From: an uncultured Fidelibacterota bacterium
GTDB taxonomy: Bacteria; Fidelibacterota; Marinisomatia; Marinisomatales; UBA1611
Length of the DNA stretch: 5,562 nt
NCBI GenBank assembly: GCA_937893835.1
Contig: CALCSS010000191.1
Location: forward strand, 1-5,562
Direction: 5' to 3'
The stretch's first letter is position 1; each line of letters opens with the position of its first letter. The notes beneath the pieces are model-generated. The model was not told where the DNA came from. It ran no database searches and was given only the letters and a program-made list of their open reading frames with translations. Below, one piece after another: positions 1 to 5,562 of this stretch. The translations under genes were made by a program, and so were the position numbers.

Positions 1-122
1 CGGTAAATTTATTGTCTTATTTTTTTTAAAACTAATGAATAAATGAGATATAAGTTAGCAACTTTGTGGGTTTTGTTTTTAATCTTCAGGAGTTAATTAG
101 GTCCTTCAATAAGAATTTTGGT
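1..122 (+). promoter_or_regulatory. AT-rich leader upstream of gcvP, weak promoter candidate
   Basis: No gene is seen here. The stretch is strongly AT-rich, with a run of eight T at 20-27. A sigma-70-like pair can be proposed: TTAAAA at 26-31 and TATAAG at 49-54, spaced 17 bp. This would put transcription start near base 61 and leave a leader of about 60 bases before the ATG at 123. The -35 match is poor, and in so AT-rich a stretch such a pair can arise by chance. AGGAG at 88-92 is the only Shine-Dalgarno-like string, but it lies 30 bases before that ATG and has no ATG, GTG or TTG at the right distance. I see no riboswitch-like fold. In particular there is no convincing glycine riboswitch, although the leader before base 1 is not visible. 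Confidence 0.25.
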
Positions 123-2936
123 ATGTCTGTATATTTTGTAAATCGTCATATTGGCCCTCGAGCTGATCAAATTGAAGAAATGTTATCTGAATTAGGTTTT
201 TCATCCATCGATGAATTGTCCAATTATATTATCCCCGATGACATCTTGTCAACTTCTACTACCCACGATCACTCTGCACTAAGTGAGCCAGAAGCAATAA
301 AAAGGTTACATGAGCTTGCAAATAAGAACTCTAGAGCTACATCATTCATTGGTATGGGCTACTACGGAACCTATACCCCTGCTGTCATCCAGAGGAATAT
401 TTTGGAGAATCCTGGTTGGTATACACAATACACCCCATATCAAGCAGAGATAAGTCAAGGCAGACTCGAAGCTTTATTGAATTATCAAACCATGGTATCG
501 GACTTGACTGGATTACCGCTGTCAAATGCATCCCTATTGGATGAGGCAACTGCAGCAGCCGAGGCAATGGCAATGTTCTTCAATAGCAAAAAAGTGAAAT
601 CAAAATCAATTTTTCTGGTCTCGAATCTCTGTCACCCTCAAACGATCGAGGTCTTAAAGACCCGTGCCGAACCATTTAATATAGAGTTGATCATTACTGA
701 TATTGACCATTCTGATTTCAACGAAAATGTATTTGGTGCTCTTTTGCAATATCCAGACACAAATGGATATGTCAAAGATTTCACGGAAATTTGTGATACT
801 GCACATGGCCATGATGCTTTCGTGTGTATTGCCACAGATCTCCTCGCACTTACCTTGATGATACCACCTGGTGAGATGGGTGCTGATGCGGCAGTTGGGA
901 ATGCGCAAAGATTTGGAGTCCCAATGGGTTATGGAGGGCCTCATGCTGCTTTTTTCTCAACAACTGATAATTTTAAGAGAAAAATACCTGGTCGCATCAT
1001 TGGAGTGTCACAGGATTCACATAAAAACCATGCCTTACGTATGGCATTACAGACACGAGAACAGCATATCAGGAGAGAAAAAGCAACGTCTAATATCTGT
1101 ACGGCCCAGGTTCTATTAGCTATTATTTCGGGGATGTATACTGTATATCATGGCCCGGAGGGTCTTATATCGATCGCAAAAAGAGTAAACCATTTGGCAA
1201 ATCAATTGGCCTCGTCCCTAAATCGTTCAGGATATGAAATTGATCATGATGCATATTTTGATACCCTGCACTTCAAAGCATCAGGATGGCAAGACAAGGC
1301 TAGATCAATGAACTTGAATTTTCGTGATAGTGGAGATGGCATGGTTGGGATATCATTGGACGAGACCACAACAGAATCACATATTGATATGATACTTGAG
1401 GTCTTCAACGCAAAAAAACAGGCTGATTTATCCTCGTCAATACCTGATGAACTAATTAGGAAATCCGTCTTTTTGCAAAACCCTGTTTTCCATAATTATC
1501 ATTCCGAGACAGCAATGTTAAGATATATGCATAGCCTTGAGACAAAAGATCTTAGCCTGAACACAAGCATGATACCTTTGGGATCATGCACCATGAAGTT
1601 AAATGCAACCACTGAAATGAAACCAGTAACCTGGCCCGAGTTCGCCAACGTTCATCCTTTTGCACCGGTCGATCAGGTAAAAGGATATCAAGCCCTTATC
1701 AAAGAACTCGGGAACTGGCTCGTGCAACTGACAGGGTTTGATTCTATTTCAATGCAACCAAATTCAGGGGCGCAAGGAGAATATACCGGACTGATGGTAA
1801 TTAGAGCCTATCACAAATCCTGTGGAGATCATCACAGAAACATATGCCTGATTCCCTCTTCTGCACATGGTACAAACCCCGCCTCTGCTATCATGGCCGG
1901 CATGAAGGTCGTTGTCATTGACTGTGATGACCATGGGAATATTGATATCAATGATCTAGAGAAAAAAGCAAACGAACACAGTGATGATCTGTCTGCTATA
2001 ATGGTCACATATCCATCTACCCATGGTGTCTTTGAGCCTACAATTAGAAAACTTTGCAAGATTGCACATGATAATGGTGGTCAAGTATATATGGATGGTG
2101 CAAATCTAAATGCATTGGTAGGCCTCTGCGAACCGGGTGACTTTGGAGCAGATGTAATGCACATTAATCTGCATAAAACATTCTGTATTCCCCATGGTGG
2201 GGGTGGTCCTGGAATGGGGCCCATTGTTTGTAAAGAACATTTATCTCATTTCCTTCCTGGGCATACCAATGATCCAGAATCAAATAGTGATTCGATCTCA
2301 GCGGTCTCTGCAGCACCCTTTGGAAGTAGTAGCATATTGCCGATCTCTTGGGCTTACATAGCAATGATGGGTCACAATGGTCTAAAGAAGGCTACTCAGA
2401 TCGCTATTCTAAATGCTAATTATTTGGCAAAGAAACTCAAAAACCATTACCCTATCTTATATCATGGTCATGGCGGATTCCATGCACACGAGTTCATTAT
2501 TGACATAAGACCCATAAAAGAAATTTCTAAGATAAGCGAGGAAGATATTGCAAAAAGATTGATGGATTATGGTTTTCATGCGCCAACAATGTCTTGGCCC
2601 GTTCCAGGTACAATGATGATCGAGCCAACAGAAAGTGAATCCAAATCTGAATTAGATAAATTCTGTGATGCAATGATATCAATAAAAAATGAGATCGATG
2701 ATGTGGTCTCAGGCAGACTAGACCCCAATGATAATCCTCTAAAAAATGCACCCCACACCGCATATCATGCGCTCTCAGATGATTGGGAACATCCGTATTC
2801 ACGGGCCAAGGCCTGTTTCCCAATGCAATGGCAAAAGGGTCATAAATATTGGCCTTCGGTTGGAAGGGTTGACAACGCCCATGGTGATCGGAATTTGATC
2901 TGCACGTGCCCAAATATTGATGAATACAAAGAGTAA
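123..2936 (+). CDS. gcvP: Glycine dehydrogenase (aminomethyl-transferring), glycine cleavage system P-protein
   Basis: This is the PLP enzyme that decarboxylates glycine and passes the aminomethyl group to the lipoyl arm of GcvH. It acts in the cytoplasm and feeds one-carbon units to tetrahydrofolate through GcvT. From the ATG at 123 it has 937 residues, the usual size of the fused single-chain form (in other bacteria it is split into GcvPA and GcvPB). The N-terminal half has FIGMG (75-79), YTQYTPYQAE (100-109) and GYGGPHAAFF (269-278). The catalytic C-terminal half has GSCTMKLN (487-494), AHGTNPASA (581-589), DGANLNA (658-664) and LHKTF followed by the glycine-rich HGGGGPG. Lys685 in that motif is the expected PLP Schiff-base lysine. 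The usual C-terminal RAKACFP and VGRVDNAHGDRN segments are present, and no frameshift or missing key residue is seen. The frame is open back to a GTG at 66, but the family begins at NRHIGPRADQIEEML, so ATG 123 is preferred; neither start has a good ribosome binding site. No gcvT or gcvH is adjacent, and 64 bp separate it from the next gene. Confidence 0.97.
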   Translation: MSVYFVNRHIGPRADQIEEMLSELGFSSIDELSNYIIPDDILSTSTTHDHSALSEPEAIKRLHELANKNSRATSFIGMGYYGTYTPAVIQRNILENPGWYTQYTPYQAEISQGRLEALLNYQTMVSDLTGLPLSNASLLDEATAAAEAMAMFFNSKKVKSKSIFLVSNLCHPQTIEVLKTRAEPFNIELIITDIDHSDFNENVFGALLQYPDTNGYVKDFTEICDTAHGHDAFVCIATDLLALTLMIPPGEMGADAAVGNAQRFGVPMGYGGPHAAFFSTTDNFKRKIPGRIIGVSQDSHKNHALRMALQTREQHIRREKATSNICTAQVLLAIISGMYTVYHGPEGLISIAKRVNHLANQLASSLNRSGYEIDHDAYFDTLHFKASGWQDKARSMNLNFRDSGDGMVGISLDETTTESHIDMILEVFNAKKQADLSSSIPDELIRKSVFLQNPVFHNYHSETAMLRYMHSLETKDLSLNTSMIPLGSCTMKLNATTEMKPVTWPEFANVHPFAPVDQVKGYQALIKELGNWLVQLTGFDSISMQPNSGAQGEYTGLMVIRAYHKSCGDHHRNICLIPSSAHGTNPASAIMAGMKVVVIDCDDHGNIDINDLEKKANEHSDDLSAIMVTYPSTHGVFEPTIRKLCKIAHDNGGQVYMDGANLNALVGLCEPGDFGADVMHINLHKTFCIPHGGGGPGMGPIVCKEHLSHFLPGHTNDPESNSDSISAVSAAPFGSSSILPISWAYIAMMGHNGLKKATQIAILNANYLAKKLKNHYPILYHGHGGFHAHEFIIDIRPIKEISKISEEDIAKRLMDYGFHAPTMSWPVPGTMMIEPTESESKSELDKFCDAMISIKNEIDDVVSGRLDPNDNPLKNAPHTAYHALSDDWEHPYSRAKACFPMQWQKGHKYWPSVGRVDNAHGDRNLICTCPNIDEYKE

Positions 2937-3000
2937 CCGGACCGAACCTTATAAATATTGTTGATTTATCTTTCATAACATATTTTTTGTAAATTTTTCT

Positions 3001-4467
3001 ATGAGACCAATAATCCTTATCATCTCTCTTGCAATGATAATTTTATCTTGTGATGCAAATGACAATGTAGATAACGACTCCGGAAGTGTAACTATTTCCA
3101 TCACTTCTCCAGAGGATCAATCCACTGTAAATGACTCGGTATTGATACAATGTCAGTTCGACAAAGAGGATCTGGTTTCAAAAATAGAACTCTGGGTTGA
3201 TGGAGACTCAACAGGAATCTCTGATCTAACGTCCCCTTTCTCGATCATCTGGGATACCAGAGATCATGAGAATGGAGCCCATAGTTTTTTTATTCGATCA
3301 TATGATGGACAAGAAAACAGATTTGACAGTGAGACCGTTACGGTCACCATCAGTAATTTTCTTGTTTTTTCTAAGACCTTTGGTATAATAGAGAATGATG
3401 AATTGGGACGATCAATTCTACAAACAGCTGATAGTAGTATGATCATTCTTGGTGAAAATGGAAACGATATACTGCTAATAAAATCTGATCGCTACGGAGA
3501 TGTGGAGTGGCAGCAATCATTTGGGGGTAGCCAACTAGATCTGGCGGACCACATAGAACAAACATCCGATGGTGGTTTCATCATTTCTGCAACTACAGAA
3601 TCCTATGGGCTAGGTGGAAAAGATATTTGGTTGATCAAGACCGATCCATCTGGTCTCATTGAGTGGAACACTTATTTGGGAACACCTCATGATGACCATG
3701 CTGGACAAGTCTTAGAGACATCTGATGGTGGTTTCATTCTAATAGGTGACCAAGACAATTCAGGCCAGGGAGATAGTGATATCTGGTTGATAAAGACAAA
3801 TTCCCAAGGAGATTCACTATGGACAAGATCCTATGGTGGAACACAATCTGACCAAGGATATGATATTCTCGCTGATGAAGATGGAGGTTTTGTTCTTTTA
3901 GGGAGCACAGAGTCCCAGGGCAATGGAGGGAAAGATATCTGGTTGTTCAAGATCGATGTGAATGGTAATGAGCAATGGAGCCATACCTATGGTAATGGAA
4001 GCGATGATGTAGGTCACTCAATGATTCATACTTATGATGGGGGATATATAATTCGCTATGTCATTGAATCTTACGGAGAAGGTAATACCGCAGTCGGACT
4101 ACTAAGACTGGGACCAAATAGAGAAGAGGTGTGGACACGGACAATTGGTGGGAGTAAAGGCATCGCTGGAACATCCTTTCAAAGAATAAGCGATGATGAA
4201 TATGTTATGTCCTGCAGCTTGTTTGACAATGGTGATAATGCCTATAATGCCTATCTTATAAAAATAAATGATAGTGGTGACATATTGTGGGACGCATCTT
4301 TTGGTGACATAGAGAACGATAAAGCTAGATCGGTCATTCAAACTCTTGATGGAGGATATGCAATGGTCGGGAGTACAAATAATTTTGGAAATGGAGACAA
4401 GTTCACCTCTGACCTTTGGCTCATCAAAACAGATTCAAAAGGATATACAACTAATTTTGACCATTAG
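3001..4467 (+). CDS. Predicted outer-membrane or surface lipoprotein: Ig-like domain plus seven-repeat beta-propeller
   Basis: 488 residues, with no named family I recognise with certainty. Residues 1-17 look like a lipoprotein signal peptide: Arg2, a hydrophobic core, and an I-L-S-C lipobox with Cys17 as the lipidated residue. An Asp/Asn-rich linker follows (18-29, five Asp), as is common in surface-exposed lipoproteins of the FCB group. Residues 30-118 form one Ig-like beta-sandwich with an ITSPEDQSTV start and a late ENGAHSFFIRSYDG strand, resembling the bacterial Ig domain often fused to enzymes and adhesins (Big_7 type). Residues 123-488 are seven tandem repeats, each with a YGG-type start, a QTSDGGF-type centre, a DIWLIKTD-type strand and, in repeats 1-6, a terminal Trp. 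Seven such units suggest a closed seven-bladed propeller. No catalytic residues stand out, so binding or scaffolding is more likely than catalysis, but the ligand is unknown. The protein ends at NFDH without a sorting domain, consistent with anchoring by lipid. The ATG follows an A/T-rich stretch with no Shine-Dalgarno sequence. The gene may have its own promoter in the 64-bp gap after gcvP or be cotranscribed with it. Confidence 0.85.
   Translation: MRPIILIISLAMIILSCDANDNVDNDSGSVTISITSPEDQSTVNDSVLIQCQFDKEDLVSKIELWVDGDSTGISDLTSPFSIIWDTRDHENGAHSFFIRSYDGQENRFDSETVTVTISNFLVFSKTFGIIENDELGRSILQTADSSMIILGENGNDILLIKSDRYGDVEWQQSFGGSQLDLADHIEQTSDGGFIISATTESYGLGGKDIWLIKTDPSGLIEWNTYLGTPHDDHAGQVLETSDGGFILIGDQDNSGQGDSDIWLIKTNSQGDSLWTRSYGGTQSDQGYDILADEDGGFVLLGSTESQGNGGKDIWLFKIDVNGNEQWSHTYGNGSDDVGHSMIHTYDGGYIIRYVIESYGEGNTAVGLLRLGPNREEVWTRTIGGSKGIAGTSFQRISDDEYVMSCSLFDNGDNAYNAYLIKINDSGDILWDASFGDIENDKARSVIQTLDGGYAMVGSTNNFGNGDKFTSDLWLIKTDSKGYTTNFDH
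3367..4464 (+). repeat. Seven tandem propeller-blade repeats, period 52 codons (156 bp)
   Basis: Protein-level repeats within the lipoprotein gene, at residues 123-170, 171-222, 223-274, 275-326, 327-378, 379-430 and 431-488. Repeats 2 to 6 are each exactly 52 residues when cut after the terminal Trp. Repeat 1 is shorter (48), lacking part of the SxGxG loop. Repeat 7 runs to the C-terminus with a two-residue insertion before DLWLIKTD. The clearest blades are 2, 3 and 4, which share DGGF at the same offset and D-I-W-L-(I/F)-K. At DNA level these keep similar strings such as GATATCTGGTTGATAAAGAC in repeat 3 and GATATCTGGTTGTTCAAGAT in repeat 4. Repeats 5 and 6 have lost the DIWLIK core (TAVGLLRL and YNAYLIKI) but keep length and Trp. 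The type resembles the widespread 'TSDGGYIIAGYT...' repeats of secreted bacterial and archaeal proteins. The beta-propeller fold is inferred, not shown. Confidence 0.85.
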
Positions 4468-4494
4468 TCCCATTTAGCAGAATATCAACAAACT

Positions 4495-5562
4495 TTATTT
4501 TAACAACAACATCTTCTTGGTCTGGCTAAATCCCTTTGAGCTCATCTGAGTAAAATAAACTCCTGAGGCCACATCTCTTCCTCGGGAATCGGTCCCGTTC
4601 CAACTAACAGAGTGATATCCATATTCTTGTTCATGATTTACAAGATTTATTATCTCTTGCCCAAGAACATTGTAGATGGAGATCACAACCTTAGAGCGTT
4701 GGGGGATGGTATAATCCATTCTCGTGACAGGATTGAATGGATTGGGGTAGTTCTGACCCAAAGAAAAATCCTCTGGTATGCTCGATAAGATCTCTTGAGA
4801 CATTGCATTTACATATTCTTGGTCGCCTGCAACTATCTTGACATCGTAAGAATTATGAGAATTATTGGATATTCTCATACCTTGAGATAATAGGTCTAAT
4901 GAAATTCTTCTTTCCATTATGTCTACAAATCCTATGTGAATGCCATCAGGAACCATATCTCTGTAATCTGCAGAGATCAATATTTCTTTTCCCATTTGCT
5001 CAAACCTCAGATTCCAGACACCATTGAATTCGTTCATGCTTCTTATGTCCCTAATGTAGTTGAATTCACTATCACCATTTAGATCCATGACAACTGATAT
5101 ATTTTGCTCTATCTCTGGAAATCTAGGAGTATCAAACAGACCTTTTGAATCATTCGCAAATTCTCTTCTGCCAATCTCTGCAGAGTAATTGATCTGATCA
5201 TCACTTTCTGCTCTTATGTTAAGATACCATTCATTGTCAGATGCAATCCTAGCTGATGATGTATCCTCTTCTTGGAAAGGCAACAGTGTCATTGTTGCTC
5301 TTTCTGCGGTATACACTGCATAACCATTCCAAGGGTTCAACTCATCTTGATACTCGCTCCATCCCTTTCCTTTCCCAGGTACTCCATATGTGATGGGGTC
5401 ACTGACAGAGGTATCCTTTTCAAATGTTACAGGGAATGAAAAAGGGTTGCTGATCAGATTCCAGCCAGCCTCCAGATCTATGACAAAATCATTGAGCGGT
5501 AGTGCAAAACTGGTATCTTCTTCAAAAAGAACAGGGTCTTTATATTGGTGTCTGAACCAATA
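4495..5562 (-). CDS. Secreted protein with C-terminal T9SS-type sorting domain (partial, N-terminus beyond window)
   Basis: The frame runs without a stop from the TAA at 4495-4497 to the window edge, giving 355 visible C-terminal residues. The codon at 5338-5340 is an internal TTG, not a start: conserved-looking sequence continues upstream of it, including GWNLISNPF (visible residues 33-41, near 5440) and NPWNGYAVY (76-84). These two motifs belong to a beta-rich module often found just before the sorting domain in FCB secreted proteins. The middle part (about 110-250) continues as beta-rich sequence with a FDTPRFPEI segment, resembling the 'DxxxPP' region of the same kind of protein. The last 90 residues are the sorting domain, listed separately. 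No catalytic domain is visible, so the function (peptidase, adhesin or other) cannot be called; it would lie in the missing N-terminal part. The gene is convergent with the lipoprotein gene across 27 bp and so is not in the same operon. Confidence 0.88.
   Translation of the reverse strand, partial: YWFRHQYKDPVLFEEDTSFALPLNDFVIDLEAGWNLISNPFSFPVTFEKDTSVSDPITYGVPGKGKGWSEYQDELNPWNGYAVYTAERATMTLLPFQEEDTSSARIASDNEWYLNIRAESDDQINYSAEIGRREFANDSKGLFDTPRFPEIEQNISVVMDLNGDSEFNYIRDIRSMNEFNGVWNLRFEQMGKEILISADYRDMVPDGIHIGFVDIMERRISLDLLSQGMRISNNSHNSYDVKIVAGDQEYVNAMSQEILSSIPEDFSLGQNYPNPFNPVTRMDYTIPQRSKVVISIYNVLGQEIINLVNHEQEYGYHSVSWNGTDSRGRDVASGVYFTQMSSKGFSQTKKMLLLK
4498..4770 (-). other. C-terminal secretion/sorting domain (T9SS type A-like, FlgD-Ig-like fold)
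   Basis: Visible residues 265-355 of the - strand protein. The order is typical: DFSLGQNYPNPFNP at the start, a DYTIP strand, VVISIYNVLGQEI, then YHSVSWNGTDSRGRDVASGVYF, and a short basic-hydrophobic end KKMLLLK. In Bacteroidota such domains direct outer-membrane translocation by the type IX system and are then cleaved off or used for anchoring. The QNYPNPFNP version is most typical of Ignavibacteria, Marinimicrobia, Calditrichota and related lineages. That this organism has a working T9SS is an inference, since no Por/Spr component is in the window. Confidence 0.93.

Noticed and set aside
871..1119. An 82-codon + strand frame inside gcvP
   Set aside because: It overlaps the conserved GYGGPHAAFF region of gcvP in another frame and shows no domain; gcvP needs no frameshift here.
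2951..2969. Inverted repeat ATAAAT / ATTTAT just after gcvP as a possible terminator
   Set aside because: The stem is only six A-T pairs with a seven-base loop, so it would be very unstable; it is expected by chance in such AT-rich sequence.
2527..2976. A 149-codon open frame on the - strand opposite the end of gcvP
   Set aside because: It lies antisense to strongly conserved P-protein sequence, its translation is rich in His, Arg and Cys without any recognisable motif, and it has no ribosome binding site or separate space. It is a shadow of gcvP.
2937..3000. Promoter for the lipoprotein gene (TTGTTG at 2958-2963 and TATTTT at 2981-2986)
   Set aside because: The 17-bp spacing is right, but both boxes match poorly and the FCB TAnnTTTG form is off by one base. 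A promoter here is plausible but not supported well enough to annotate.
5050..5085. DLNGDSEFNYIRD in the - strand protein as an EF-hand or dockerin calcium loop
   Set aside because: Loop position 12 is Arg instead of Asp or Glu, only one copy exists, and it sits in a beta-rich region. The D-x-N-G-D start alone is not enough.

Overview
The window carries two complete genes on the + strand and the 3' part of a third on the - strand. It most likely comes from a free-living bacterium of the Fibrobacterota-Chlorobiota-Bacteroidota (FCB) superphylum. Candidates are a marine Marinimicrobia (SAR406)-like, Ignavibacteria-like or Calditrichota-like lineage. This rests on the QNYPNPFNP-type C-terminal sorting domain of the - strand protein, its GWNLISNPF segment, the acidic surface-lipoprotein type of the middle gene, the moderately AT-rich composition, and the lack of Shine-Dalgarno sequences before starts. 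The phylum is an inference, because no rRNA or other marker gene is present.

Layout: bases 1-122 are an AT-rich leader. Bases 123-2936 encode a complete single-chain glycine decarboxylase P-protein (gcvP). After a 64-bp gap, 3001-4467 encodes a predicted lipoprotein with one Ig-like domain and seven tandem repeats, best read as a seven-bladed beta-propeller. Only 27 bp further on, the convergent - strand gene begins with its stop codon at 4495-4497. It stays open to the right edge of the window (5562), so only its C-terminal 355 residues are visible. They end in a type IX secretion (T9SS)-type sorting domain.

The genes do not form an obvious pathway. GcvP is a cytoplasmic metabolic enzyme of glycine cleavage, and its partners (GcvT, GcvH, Lpd) are not in the window. 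The other two are envelope proteins whose substrates cannot be read from sequence. I found no RNA gene, mobile element, CRISPR array or defence system. The most useful points are the seven-repeat architecture with a strict 52-residue period, the correct left boundary of gcvP (ATG at 123 rather than GTG at 66), and the fact that the - strand gene is cut by the window edge and does not start at the TTG at 5340.
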